A DNA stretch of 64,000 nt from positions 1-64,000 of the forward strand of contig NZ_JADD01000004.1 in NCBI RefSeq assembly GCF_000518205.1, in the 5' to 3' direction. This document shows positions 23,856 to 32,915 of this stretch, one piece after another. The position numbers and the translations under genes were made by a program. The notes below the pieces were generated by a model. That model was not told the origin of the DNA. It was given only the letters and a program-made list of their open reading frames with translations, and did no database searches. This DNA is from Hutsoniella sourekii ATCC 700629 (GTDB lineage: Bacteria > Bacillota > Bacilli > Lactobacillales > Aerococcaceae). Position 1 is the stretch's first letter. Every line of letters begins with the position of its first letter.

Positions 23856-26800
23856 TTATTGGGCTAGCAGTTCATTGTCTTCAGTTGCTGCTTCATTGTT
23901 CTCTTCAGGACCAGTTGGCGTGCTGGCGTCTTGTAGAACGGATTCGGTGGCTTCAGGAGCAGGCGTATCTGTTACTTCTGGAATTGTCGAATTGATAACC
24001 TCATTAGCCTCTTCCGCTTCTTGAACCTCCTCATGAACGCTTGGACTTGGGCTAGCAGGGATAGGCGGAAGAACACTTAAGTCGCCTTTCATGGCTAAGG
24101 CCACTTGGTCACGATGGATCGAAATATTTTCAGCGTCAGGATCTCCACTCCGATTAGGAATCATGAATAGGTCTGAGAAGAATTGGATTTGATCCACAGC
24201 TACTTGGTAATGCCCAGCTAAGAAGTCTTTCATGGCTTGAACAGTCGGTTGTTCTTTTTCACGTTGAGCCTTAGCTTCTGCTTCTTGAGCGGCCTTTTTA
24301 GCTTCTTCCTCTCTTTGTTTTTCTTTTTCAATTTCTTGTTTGCTTTTTTCCGGACGTTTTAAGTTTTGGAAATCGGCTTCTTGATAATCAAATGGTAACT
24401 TTTGATCAGCTAAGGGAATTCGTTTTTCCTTACCGGATGGATCAACGAGTACGATCTGGTCACCATCTCGAATCACTTGACTATTTGGCGCTTTTAATTT
24501 GGCCTGATTAATTTTTAGGGCAATCAAGTGATTTTGGTAGGCTTCGGCATTTGGGAATTGATCAGCTCTTAAGACCAATGGTACTTCATCCAAGTCCATG
24601 GTGTGGGTATGGTCACCATGAGGAATAATCACCAAGTTACCGGTTAATTTTAGTTGGTCTTTGGATAGTCCAACTAAGGCAGCCACATAATTTAGCTTTT
24701 GTTGGATTTGTTCTGGTGTTCCTTGAGCTGGCTTGGTAGTTTGGACTTTATTTTGAGACCGGTTGATATAGTCAGAGGCTGCTTTTAACTCACTATCTTC
24801 CAGCTCAGCTAAAGGTATATAGTGGGTATGGTCACCGTGCTGAGCTACCAGTCCTTCTTGATCATAAGATAAGATAGATTCGGGACTAAAGCGATAGCCG
24901 TCGCTAGTTGTGTAGACTTTGCCGTCTTTTCCTTTAGGCAATTTATTAATGTTTAGGCTTAAGAAGTCTACTTTTTGCTTAGGATTAGTTTGAGCTTGGG
25001 AATCACTTGCTTGGTCAGTCTCTTTCTTGTCTGTTTGTTTGCCCTCGTCTTTGGCTCCAGGTTTAGCTGCTTGATTCTTTTCTGACTTGGAATGGCTATC
25101 CAATCCTTTTTCTTGAATGACCATCTGCGTGACCTGACGTTCAAGTTCGCTTAATTGGCTATCTTTGATAGTATGGAAGTGGTCTCCATGAGGAATAACA
25201 TAGGCCTTTTCCCCCTTGATTGAGACCACCTTAGTAATGGTCATCGGATCAAAGACTAAGCCATCACCTTCTACGTGGCGCTTGGAATCCGGCAACTGGT
25301 AAAGCTTATTAAGCGCTTCTTGTAAGGCTGATGGTTTCTCGTTAGGGCTAGCGGGCTTTTGATTGCTGGTATCTGGGTTGATGGCTTGATCACTTGGTTG
25401 GACAGGGGCTGGCTTAGGATTAGGTCTGTTCTGACGGGTAGGCGCGTATTCTTGGACTAAATTACGGTTTATTCCAAACTGACGCTTCAAGTAGTCTTGA
25501 GTAGCCTGTAGCTCTTGCTTGCTCAAATCAGCAAAAGGTACATAATGAAAGTGATCATGGTGAGCAGTTACCAGACCAGATCCATCAGCACTCACGATGG
25601 ATTCCACGGTGAATACATAACCATCATCTGTTGTATAGGATCCCTTAGCATGATAGCGTCCACTCGGATTGGCTTGACCAGATAGATGGCTACCTGATAG
25701 ACCTTCTTTGTTGGCTGTATTACTCGCTGCATTGGTCTGGCTAGCTGCACTTGATCCGCCACCAAGCACTTGATAGGCAATCTCTAATTCGGCGGCAGTG
25801 AGCTGAGCCTTGGGAATGAAGTGGAAGTGATCTCCATGGGGCACGATAAAGCCAGAACCTGCATCGCGAATCACATCATACGGACTAAAAACATAGCCAT
25901 CATCAGCGACCAAGCGACCTGATCCATCCCTAGTACCAGCGCCTAGGACAGCTCCAGCTGCTGCTTCTTCTTTCTTAGCTTGACGGTCTGCTAATTCGCC
26001 ACTAGCTTCGATAGCTTGATAGGCTTTTTTGGCTTCTTGTTTGATGGTATCACTGGAAACAATATTGTCCTTTTGCTTGGAGTCAAATAAATAAACATAA
26101 CAATGTTTACCAATCTTAACGATATGCCCTCCTTCGATATCTTGTAGGATGTCGTCTTTATTTAATTGGTAATCACTGGGTGCCAGTAGACGTTCGCTAA
26201 ATTTAGCGTCAGCTTTGACTTTTCCGGGGATCACATAGAGATCGATCCCAACTAGGTAGACGACTTCTTTTTCAGTTAAGTAAACGACCGTTGCTGGACC
26301 GTCAATCTTGGCTTCTTTAAGGATCTGATCGATATTTTTTTCAGTTTCATATTTGATCATCGAAGCTTCTGAAAGCTCTAATTCTTCTTGAAGCTTGACT
26401 ATATTAGTAGCATCTTCAGGATGGATACCGTGTGATTGAAGAACTAACTCTTCCACTGTCCGTAAGTTGTTTGCTTGGCTGGGATCTTTATAGTAGACCC
26501 GGTACTCACCATTGACCTTAACTACTTGACCTCCATCAGCTAAGTCACTCACCTTATCAGCTTCTTGGTAAGTATAATCCTTGTCAGTTAATAAGCTTTC
26601 ACTAATAAATGATTCGTGAGGCACTAGACCATTGTAGTAGTGATAATGATCACCATGGGAAGTGACATACCCTTCTTCAGAGATCGTGACTACAATTTGT
26701 TCAGCGGCAATCCCTTCTGCTTGATTAATCTCTTCCTGGCTCTTTCCTTGAGCATCGTGCATCTTCTCAGCAGATTGGCTTTGTTTGGCTGAATCTTCAT

Positions 26801-26945
26801 CTGCTCCTTCGATATAATTAACGCTGTACTGCGAACTAGACTCTGCCAAGACACTCGGTAGGACAGGCAGAGCACCCACAGCAAGTAAGGTTGCTAATGC
26901 AGCTCGACTTAAGAATTTAGGGTTTAAATGTTTAAGTTTATGCAT
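23856..26945 (-). CDS. Histidine-triad (Pht-type) zinc-binding surface protein
   Basis: A 1029-residue exported protein: signal peptide 1-34 (cleaved after SVLA), then six H-x-x-H-x-H motifs at about residues 97 (HGDHYH), 368 (HGDHFH), 462 (HHDHFH), 585 (HGDHFH), 702 (HGDHTH) and 774 (HGDHTH). Linkers rich in K/Q/E/P separate the motifs, and the tail is acidic and proline-rich. Pht proteins bind zinc at the cell surface and pass it to an AdcAII-type receptor. The gene begins 3 bases after the stop of the ZnuA/AdcA-like gene. No LPXTG or obvious membrane anchor is visible at the C-terminus. It is expected to share the zinc-regulated promoter at 27.9 kb. Confidence 0.93.
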   Translation of the reverse strand: MHKLKHLNPKFLSRAALATLLAVGALPVLPSVLAESSSQYSVNYIEGADEDSAKQSQSAEKMHDAQGKSQEEINQAEGIAAEQIVVTISEEGYVTSHGDHYHYYNGLVPHESFISESLLTDKDYTYQEADKVSDLADGGQVVKVNGEYRVYYKDPSQANNLRTVEELVLQSHGIHPEDATNIVKLQEELELSEASMIKYETEKNIDQILKEAKIDGPATVVYLTEKEVVYLVGIDLYVIPGKVKADAKFSERLLAPSDYQLNKDDILQDIEGGHIVKIGKHCYVYLFDSKQKDNIVSSDTIKQEAKKAYQAIEASGELADRQAKKEEAAAGAVLGAGTRDGSGRLVADDGYVFSPYDVIRDAGSGFIVPHGDHFHFIPKAQLTAAELEIAYQVLGGGSSAASQTNAASNTANKEGLSGSHLSGQANPSGRYHAKGSYTTDDGYVFTVESIVSADGSGLVTAHHDHFHYVPFADLSKQELQATQDYLKRQFGINRNLVQEYAPTRQNRPNPKPAPVQPSDQAINPDTSNQKPASPNEKPSALQEALNKLYQLPDSKRHVEGDGLVFDPMTITKVVSIKGEKAYVIPHGDHFHTIKDSQLSELERQVTQMVIQEKGLDSHSKSEKNQAAKPGAKDEGKQTDKKETDQASDSQAQTNPKQKVDFLSLNINKLPKGKDGKVYTTSDGYRFSPESILSYDQEGLVAQHGDHTHYIPLAELEDSELKAASDYINRSQNKVQTTKPAQGTPEQIQQKLNYVAALVGLSKDQLKLTGNLVIIPHGDHTHTMDLDEVPLVLRADQFPNAEAYQNHLIALKINQAKLKAPNSQVIRDGDQIVLVDPSGKEKRIPLADQKLPFDYQEADFQNLKRPEKSKQEIEKEKQREEEAKKAAQEAEAKAQREKEQPTVQAMKDFLAGHYQVAVDQIQFFSDLFMIPNRSGDPDAENISIHRDQVALAMKGDLSVLPPIPASPSPSVHEEVQEAEEANEVINSTIPEVTDTPAPEATESVLQDASTPTGPEENNEAATEDNELLAQ

Positions 26946-26947
26946 AG

Positions 26948-27877
26948 TTATTTATTCTCTCCTTCTGCCTTTAAGGCTTGATATAATTTCTCTAAATTAT
27001 GATGTAAATTATCTAAATAGGATTCACTGTTCTGGGGATCACTTTCCAGTGGACTCAATTCCACAATCTCAGCGCCAGTGGCTTTGGCAACAACCTCAGC
27101 ACTCTTTGGACTAACATTCGGTTCGACAAATAGAGTCTTGACCCCATACTCTTCGACAAAGGCTTGAACCTCCGCAATTTGCTTAGGAGAAGGCTCAACA
27201 TCATTCGAAATACCGGCTATTCCTAATTGCTTTAGACCGAAGCGCTTAGCTAAATAATAGAAAGCCGTATGCTGAGTGACAAAGGTCTTTTGATGGATTG
27301 GTTTAAACTTGGCTTGGTATTCAGTGACTAGACGATCAGCCTGATCGTAAAAAGCTTGAGCATTCCTTTGATAGTAATCAGCATTGGCGGGATCGTATTC
27401 ACCTAGTTGGTCAGCGATATATTTAGCTTCTTGAGCAGCTAACTTAGGATCCAACCAAGTATGAGGATCATAGGTACTCTCCTTGGACAGGCCTTCAATG
27501 TCAGGCATGTCTTCTAGTCCTGTTACTGTATCCAAGGTTAGACCTTGAGAAGCTTCTATTAGTTGAACCTTGGAATCTCCTCTGTTAACTGCCAAGTTCT
27601 TCACCCAGGACTCTAGCATGGGCGCATGATAGATGAAGAGATCAGCTTGGTAGATACCCTTAACATCATTAGCTGAAGGTTCAAAACCATGGATTCCTTG
27701 ACTGGAATTGATCATTTGTACCTGGTGACGGTCTCCAACAATTTCTTTTGTCATTGCATAGACAGGATAGAAACTAGTCACGATCTTCAAGCTCTGCTCT
27801 CTGGCATGAATCGACGGTACCATCAGCTGTAATAGGAGTGTCATAGCAAATAGCTTTGCGATGATTTTGCGAAACAT
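26948..27877 (-). CDS. Zinc/manganese ABC transporter substrate-binding protein (AdcA/ZnuA family)
   Basis: The start is set at ATG 27877 (AAAGGAAG upstream), giving 309 residues. The signal peptide ends SIHA-REQ with no lipobox cysteine. Metal-binding family motifs are SFYPVYAMTKEIVG, GIHGFEPSANDVK, YDPHTWLDPK, VTQHTAFYYLAKRFGL and the final E-V-L/S-P-L-E strand. The zinc receptor role is supported by coupling to the histidine-triad gene and by Zur-like boxes upstream. The partner permease and ATPase are not next to it. Lack of a lipid anchor is odd for a Gram-positive receptor; retention by an uncleaved signal or by partner binding is possible. Confidence 0.88.
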   Translation of the reverse strand: MFRKIIAKLFAMTLLLQLMVPSIHAREQSLKIVTSFYPVYAMTKEIVGDRHQVQMINSSQGIHGFEPSANDVKGIYQADLFIYHAPMLESWVKNLAVNRGDSKVQLIEASQGLTLDTVTGLEDMPDIEGLSKESTYDPHTWLDPKLAAQEAKYIADQLGEYDPANADYYQRNAQAFYDQADRLVTEYQAKFKPIHQKTFVTQHTAFYYLAKRFGLKQLGIAGISNDVEPSPKQIAEVQAFVEEYGVKTLFVEPNVSPKSAEVVAKATGAEIVELSPLESDPQNSESYLDNLHHNLEKLYQALKAEGENK

Positions 27878-27898
27878 TGTATCTTCCTTTCTGTAAAT

Positions 27899-27942
27899 AG
27901 TAATCATTACTTTTAAAAGCATTTTAAATAGTAACCATTACT
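27899..27942 (-). promoter_or_regulatory. Two Zur-like operator boxes
   Basis: Palindromes AGTAATGATTACT (27899-27911) and AGTAATGGTTACT (27930-27942), 31 bases apart, lie 22-65 bases upstream of the zinc receptor start. Both contain the GTAAT-N-ATTAC-type core of Bacillus Zur boxes. Zinc-dependent repression of the receptor and histidine-triad genes is inferred; streptococcal AdcR boxes look different. Confidence 0.6.
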
Positions 27943-28122
27943 TTTTATTAAGTCAAGGAAATTTTGCCGATTGATTAAATTTTCATGTGTAATTCCTATT
28001 GGTAACCATTTTTTACTTGAAAGTTTAGTCATGAAAAGAGTTAACTATACGCTTTATTGGTAATTACCTCTTGATTTTAGTAAACTGTTAATAAGAGATA
28101 ATCTCATTTAAGGAGTGATTTA

Positions 28123-29265
28123 ATGGATAAGGAAAGAAAGATTAAAATTCTACAAGACGTCATTCAAATCGAAACCATTAACGATAATGAAGAAGATGTC
28201 GCTAAATACTATCAAGAACTCTTGAAAGAATTTGATATCGATTCTGAAATTGTTAATTACGAGGGTAACCGTAGCAACTTAGTGGCTGAAATTAAGGGTG
28301 AAGAAGAAGGTCGTGTACTGGTCTTAAGTGGTCATATGGACGTGGTTGACTTGGGAGACCGTGATGAATGGACGGTAGATCCATTTGGTGGCGAGATTAA
28401 GGAAGGCAAGATGTATGGCCGGGGAACAACTGATATGAAGGCTGGATTAACAGCTCTTGTGATTGCCATGATTGAGCTCAAAGAAGCCGGCAACCCATTA
28501 AAAGGGACCTTACGTTTGGCTGCTACTGTCGGCGAAGAGATTGGAATGTATGGTTCAAAGCAATTAGTCAAGGAAGGCTATGTTGATGATGCAGATGGCT
28601 TTATCATTGCTGAACCATCCGGTCCTGAACAAATTATCAATGCCCACAAAGGATCTCTTCAATATGAAGTGATTGCTAAGGGTAAACCAGCCCACTCTTC
28701 TATGCCTGAAAACGGTATTGACGCTCTTCAATTAATGGTGGACTATATCAATCGTTCCAATGAATTATTTGAGGAAGCCTTCTCTGGTAAGAGTAACGAG
28801 CAAATGGGTGAAACAATCAACGTTAATACCGTTATCAATGGTGGCGACCAGATCAACTCTGTCTGTGGCCGAGCCGTCTTGAAGGCTAATGCTCGTACAG
28901 TTCCTGAAGCAGATAATGCAGTTGTTATTGAAGCGATTCAACAAGCCATTGAGGAGCTCAACCAAGTCAATGAAGGTGAACTTGAATTAAATATTCTCCA
29001 AGACAATCCTTCAGTCGAAAGTCCCGTTGATAATGACTTAGTTAAAGCCATTCGAGTGGCAACCAATAAAGAGATTCCTGCTAAGCCATTGATGGGGGCC
29101 ACTGATGCTTCTAACTTTGGCCGGGTACCTAAGGATATTGACCTCGCTATTTACGGTCCAGGTACACCATCTCGCGCCCATACCCACGATAAATATGTTG
29201 AAGTTGATCAATACATTGAATTTATCGATATTTATGTAGACGCAGTAAAAGAATACTTGAAATAA
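28123..29265 (+). CDS. M20-family metallopeptidase/deacylase (ArgE/DapE/ACY1 type)
   Basis: The 380-residue cytoplasmic enzyme has the metal sites LVLSGHMDVVD, GRGTTDMKAGL (bridging Asp) and AATVGEEIGMYG. A dimerisation insert follows, and a late G-P-G-x-x-x-x-A-H-T-H-D-K-Y-V region gives the last His ligand. It hydrolyses an N-acyl amino acid or dipeptide; DapE-like succinyl-DAP desuccinylase is one option, but sequence motifs alone do not fix the substrate. AAGGAGTG precedes ATG 28123. It is a single gene with a shared terminator facing gpmA. A palindrome GGTAATTACC near 28060 may be a control site. Confidence 0.85.
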   Translation: MDKERKIKILQDVIQIETINDNEEDVAKYYQELLKEFDIDSEIVNYEGNRSNLVAEIKGEEEGRVLVLSGHMDVVDLGDRDEWTVDPFGGEIKEGKMYGRGTTDMKAGLTALVIAMIELKEAGNPLKGTLRLAATVGEEIGMYGSKQLVKEGYVDDADGFIIAEPSGPEQIINAHKGSLQYEVIAKGKPAHSSMPENGIDALQLMVDYINRSNELFEEAFSGKSNEQMGETINVNTVINGGDQINSVCGRAVLKANARTVPEADNAVVIEAIQQAIEELNQVNEGELELNILQDNPSVESPVDNDLVKAIRVATNKEIPAKPLMGATDASNFGRVPKDIDLAIYGPGTPSRAHTHDKYVEVDQYIEFIDIYVDAVKEYLK

Positions 29266-29267
29266 TT

Positions 29268-29306
29268 AAAAAGGCTCACTGATAATTTTTCAGTGAGCCT
29301 TTTTTG
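29268..29306. terminator. Bidirectional terminator between the M20 gene and gpmA
   Basis: A 10-bp stem AGGCTCACTG / CAGTGAGCCT (29272-29281 with 29291-29300) is flanked by AAAAA and TTTTTT, so it can stop both convergent transcripts. Confidence 0.88.
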
Positions 29307-29309
29307 ACT

Positions 29310-29981
29310 TTATTTTAAGACGGTCTTGTTTAATACTTGTAAATCTCCGTCAAATTCATAAATAATCGGTTGACCGGTCGCCAGTTCTAAGGAAGGAATC
29401 GTCTGGTCATCAATTCCCTCTAAGTATTTAATCAAGGACCGTAAACTATTACCGTGAGCAGCTACTAATACATTCTTGTTCTCTTTAAGATCAACACTCA
29501 AATGATCTTGCCAATAAGGAAGCACACGTTTCAAGCAGTCCTTTAGGGATTCCCCTCTGGGCACCAAGCTTTGATCCATCCCTTGATAACGAGGATCGTC
29601 CATCGGTTGATCAAGGAGTGGCGGTTTAACATCATAGCTACGGCGCCAAGTAAAGACCTGGTCTTCGCCATATTTCTGGGCGGTAACAGCCTTATTAAGC
29701 CCCTGTAATGCTCCGTAGTGACGCTCATTCAAGCGCCAAGATTTATGGACGGGCAAGTAGACTTGATCCAATTCCTCTAAGAGATAAAAGGCCGTTTCAA
29801 TCGCTCGACTTTGAAGCGAAGTATGGACGGCATCAAATTTGATGCCAGATTCTTTTAACAGCCGCCCTCCCCTCCTAGCTTCATCAATACCTTGAGGAGA
29901 CAGGTGAGGGTCTAACCATCCTGTAAAAATATTTTTTAAATTATATTCACTTTGACCGTGACGGACAAGAACGAGTTTCAT
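29310..29981 (-). CDS. gpmA: 2,3-bisphosphoglycerate-dependent phosphoglycerate mutase
   Basis: A 223-residue glycolytic enzyme interconverting 3- and 2-phosphoglycerate. It shows the phosphohistidine motif LVRHGQSEYN (His8), the substrate loop FTGWLDPHLS, NERHYGALQGLNK and the second catalytic histidine in AAHGNSLRSL. AAAAGGAGG precedes the ATG. It is single and monocistronic, with a palindrome TTAGGTTAACCTAA (29996-30009) just upstream that could be an operator. Confidence 0.93.
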   Translation of the reverse strand: MKLVLVRHGQSEYNLKNIFTGWLDPHLSPQGIDEARRGGRLLKESGIKFDAVHTSLQSRAIETAFYLLEELDQVYLPVHKSWRLNERHYGALQGLNKAVTAQKYGEDQVFTWRRSYDVKPPLLDQPMDDPRYQGMDQSLVPRGESLKDCLKRVLPYWQDHLSVDLKENKNVLVAAHGNSLRSLIKYLEGIDDQTIPSLELATGQPIIYEFDGDLQVLNKTVLK

Positions 29982-29995
29982 GTTACAACCTCCTT

Positions 29996-30009
29996 TTAGG
30001 TTAACCTAA
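29996..30009. promoter_or_regulatory. Palindrome upstream of gpmA
   Basis: A perfect 14-base dyad TTAGGTTAACCTAA sits about 15 bases upstream of the gpmA start. The same GATTAACCTA core recurs in the loop of the terminator at 30060-30093. Position suits an operator; the binding protein is unknown. Confidence 0.35.
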
Positions 30010-30059
30010 TTTACTATAGTTGTATATTACTCCTATTTATAATTATAAACAAGAAAAAA

Positions 30060-30093
30060 CCACTTATTTTTAGATTAACCTAAAAATAAGTGG
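30060..30093 (-). terminator. Terminator of the M24 peptidase gene
   Basis: A perfect 14-bp stem CCACTTATTTTTAG / CTAAAAATAAGTGG with loop ATTAAC is followed on the minus strand by GTTTTTTCTTG. Confidence 0.85.
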
Positions 30094-30119
30094 CTAATAA
30101 TTATTTGGTGGTCGATCCT

Positions 30120-31214
30120 TTAATCAAGAGATAAAATAGTTAATTCCTTAGTAACATGGTTCAAAACCTTAGGGCCATCTGCTGTTATAGCAACCAAATC
30201 TTCAATTCGGACACCTACATTACCTGGTAAGTAGATACCGGGTTCAATAGAAAATACATGGCCTTCTTGGACGGGTTGAGGGTTGTGTTGCCCTACATCA
30301 CCATGCTCATGGGCCTCCTGACCGATAAAGTGACCTAGACGGTGGGTAAAATAAGGCCCATAACCGGCATCCATAATCACATCTCTAGCAGCCTTATCCA
30401 AAGAAGCGTAAGAGGCTCCCTTACTGATCGCATCAATTCCAGCCTGGTTAGCTAGTCGCACTGTTTCATAGACCTCTCTTGCTTCTTGGCTAGCCTCCCC
30501 ATAAAAGACTGTACGAGTCATATCTGAGGCATAGCCCTTGTACATGCAGCCAATGTCAATGACAATACTATCGCCAACTTGCGGTAAATCATCATTGGTT
30601 AAATGATGCGGGTCCGCTCCATTAGCTCCGTAAGCAATGATTGGTTCAAATGATGGTCCGTCTGCTCCCAATTCTTGGTAGATTTCCAACAAACGGTCTA
30701 CAGCCTGTCTTTCAGTAGGTCCTTCTTTTAGAAACTCCCAGATCTTTTCCATGGCTTGATCATTGATCGCAGAAGCTTGCTTCATCAAGTCAATTTCTTC
30801 TGGTGACTTAACAGCCCGGATTCCGTCGGTTACGATGGATCCATTTACAAAATTTAGCTTATTATTAGCCGCCATTAATTCAAGCAAGAAGTGAGCATCC
30901 ATAAATTTATCAACACCAATTGTCCCTTGACCTAAATGCTTAGCCAATGACTCAACTACTGGTTCACCATCGGTGAAGCCTACCACATCAATCTGATCAT
31001 TCAATAAGCCATTCAAGTTAGGCTTGGGAAAGAGATTATTAATGATAAACTCTCCGCTTGAATTAGCCTTAATAACTAAGGCATAAAATCGCTCACCTGG
31101 CTCCACATAGTAACCTGTAAAGTAACGGATGGACAGAGGATCGGTTAGAATACTAGCAGATTGCCCCTCCCTTTGGAGTGTCTCAATAAGCTTACTTAAA
31201 CGTTCCTGGTACAT
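30120..31214 (-). CDS. M24-family Xaa-Pro peptidase
   Basis: A 364-residue cytoplasmic enzyme with a creatinase-like N-domain (about 1-125) and a pita-bread catalytic domain. The metal ligands are visible in VIDIGCMYKGYASDMTRTVF (two Asp), GHFIGQEAHE (His), FSIEPGIYL (Glu) and GVRIEDLV (Glu). It cleaves the bond next to proline in peptides; whether it is an aminopeptidase (PepP) or prolidase (PepQ) cannot be decided by motif. The length fits either. It is single, ending in its own terminator. Confidence 0.9.
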   Translation of the reverse strand: MYQERLSKLIETLQREGQSASILTDPLSIRYFTGYYVEPGERFYALVIKANSSGEFIINNLFPKPNLNGLLNDQIDVVGFTDGEPVVESLAKHLGQGTIGVDKFMDAHFLLELMAANNKLNFVNGSIVTDGIRAVKSPEEIDLMKQASAINDQAMEKIWEFLKEGPTERQAVDRLLEIYQELGADGPSFEPIIAYGANGADPHHLTNDDLPQVGDSIVIDIGCMYKGYASDMTRTVFYGEASQEAREVYETVRLANQAGIDAISKGASYASLDKAARDVIMDAGYGPYFTHRLGHFIGQEAHEHGDVGQHNPQPVQEGHVFSIEPGIYLPGNVGVRIEDLVAITADGPKVLNHVTKELTILSLD

Positions 31215-31347
31215 ATTTTACCTCCTTAACAGTTTATCCAAGACTTATTATAGCACATCATCGAAGTGAGAATGAATCAGTCCAAGCTCTCCTTTGAGAA
31301 AAAATTATGCTATACTAAAATGAACCAATGAAATTACGAGGTGACTT

Positions 31348-32217
31348 ATGACACGTTTTGATCAAATTTATAAAGAAATCGTCAATAATATTTTAACCAA
31401 TGGAATGAAACAGTCTGGCCAAGTTCGCACGGTCTATGCGGATGGTGAACCAGCTTATACTCAATATCTATATGGAGTGAACTTTGCGATACATCCGGAA
31501 GATGGCCTACCTATCTTACAGTCCAAACGTGTGGCTTGGAAGACCGCCTTCCGTGAAATGGACTGGATTTGGCGGTCGATGAGTAATGATGTCAAGGAAT
31601 TACAAGCGCAAAATTGCCACATCTGGGATGAATGGCAAAAAGAGGACGGAACTATCGGTCCGGCTTATGGTGCCAGATTAGCCCACCCTACTTTGCGAAC
31701 CCTACATCGTCCAGATGGCAGTCGCTACCAAGAAGAGGTCGATCAAGTAAGCTATATTATTAACCAAATTAAATATAACCCATCTTCTAGACGGATTATG
31801 ACGACTCTTTATGAGACTGATTATTTGAGTGAAATGGCTTTGGAACCTTGTGTATGGACGACTAACTGGAATGTAGATGACAAAGGGAAGCTACATTTAT
31901 TTGTTAAGCAACGTTCATGTGATGTCTGTGCTGGCTTTCCGTTTAATGTTGTCCAGTACCACCTGCTACATAGACGGATTGCTCAAGTGACTGGTCGCCA
32001 GCTAGGATCTATGTATTGGACGATTGACAATGCTCATATTTATGATCGTCACATCGAAACGGTTCAAGAGCAAGTCAACCAAGATTTGAGTGCCTTAGAC
32101 CAAGAACCAGCGCTCATTTTACCGGATAACTTAGATTACTTTAATGTTCCTTTAAGTGAAGCAAAAATAGAAAACTACCAGCACCTAGGTAGCTTTAAAT
32201 TTGAAATAGCGATTTAA
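31348..32217 (+). CDS. thyA: Thymidylate synthase
   Basis: A 289-residue enzyme methylating dUMP to dTMP with methylene-tetrahydrofolate. The sequence follows the Bacillus subtilis ThyA subtype: VAWKTAFREMDWIW, CHIWDEWQKEDGTIGPAYG, NPSSRRI, catalytic Cys168 in ALEPCVW, QRSCDVCAGFPFNVVQY and IDNAHIYDRH. The usual R-S-x-D-x-x-L-G-x-P-F-N is kept except for Cys-Ala in place of the small/Leu pair. GAGGTGACTT precedes the ATG. No dihydrofolate reductase gene follows, unlike in many relatives; DUF421 is next. Confidence 0.95.
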   Translation: MTRFDQIYKEIVNNILTNGMKQSGQVRTVYADGEPAYTQYLYGVNFAIHPEDGLPILQSKRVAWKTAFREMDWIWRSMSNDVKELQAQNCHIWDEWQKEDGTIGPAYGARLAHPTLRTLHRPDGSRYQEEVDQVSYIINQIKYNPSSRRIMTTLYETDYLSEMALEPCVWTTNWNVDDKGKLHLFVKQRSCDVCAGFPFNVVQYHLLHRRIAQVTGRQLGSMYWTIDNAHIYDRHIETVQEQVNQDLSALDQEPALILPDNLDYFNVPLSEAKIENYQHLGSFKFEIAI

Positions 32218-32240
32218 ATGCTTAGGAGAGGAAGGATGAT

Positions 32241-32915
32241 ATGCAGGAGTATCTGTTGATACTTGGGAAGTTGATCATCGGTGGACTAGCCGCTTTTGTC
32301 TTGTTTCGTCTAATGGGTAAGAAGGCTATCTCAGATTTGACCCCCTTTGATATGCTATTTACCTTGATCTTGGGAGGGATTGTTACTGAGCCCTTGTATG
32401 ATACAGAGGCTAGTCTGGTTGAGATTCTGTTTGCCTTGGTGGTCTGGGGATTCGTCATGTATGTCTTACAACGCATCCTAGCAACCACTGGCAATACCAG
32501 CCAACTTATAGAAGGCAAGCCAGACCTTATTATTTATCACAGTCGGATTCAAGTCGATAATCTGAAGAAAAACCATTTGAAGATGGAACAAGTTCGCAAG
32601 CTGCTTAGACAAGAAGGATACTATAACATAGCTGATGTCTATCACTTGATTTTGGAAGTTGATGGCAGTGTCACTGTGATCCCTACCAGCAAAAAAGACG
32701 AGTTCTCAGTAATGGTCATTGACCAAGGAGAAATCGATCACGATGTCTTAGATGAATTAATGGGCAAGGATGAAGCCTGGTTGATGCACCAACTGGCACT
32801 CCAATCTTGCCCCCTGAACGAGGTCTACTACGGTGAAGTCTTGGCGAATGACCAGCTGCAGCTAATACGCTACCATGACTTGGCAGGCAATGAATTGGAT
32901 AATATTGATGAGTAG
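32241..32915 (+). CDS. DUF421 (YetF/YcaP-like) membrane protein
   Basis: A 224-residue protein with three N-terminal membrane helices and the family signature FRLMGKKAISDLTPFDMLFT (residues 22-41). A cytoplasmic domain with an N-terminal KPDLIIYHSRI segment and an L-R-Q-E-G-Y-Y-N-I-A-D-V motif follows. Family members in spore formers affect germinant or envelope traits; the biochemical role is unknown. AGGAAGGATGAT lies before the ATG, 23 bases after thyA, so co-transcription is likely. Confidence 0.85.
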   Translation: MQEYLLILGKLIIGGLAAFVLFRLMGKKAISDLTPFDMLFTLILGGIVTEPLYDTEASLVEILFALVVWGFVMYVLQRILATTGNTSQLIEGKPDLIIYHSRIQVDNLKKNHLKMEQVRKLLRQEGYYNIADVYHLILEVDGSVTVIPTSKKDEFSVMVIDQGEIDHDVLDELMGKDEAWLMHQLALQSCPLNEVYYGEVLANDQLQLIRYHDLAGNELDNIDE

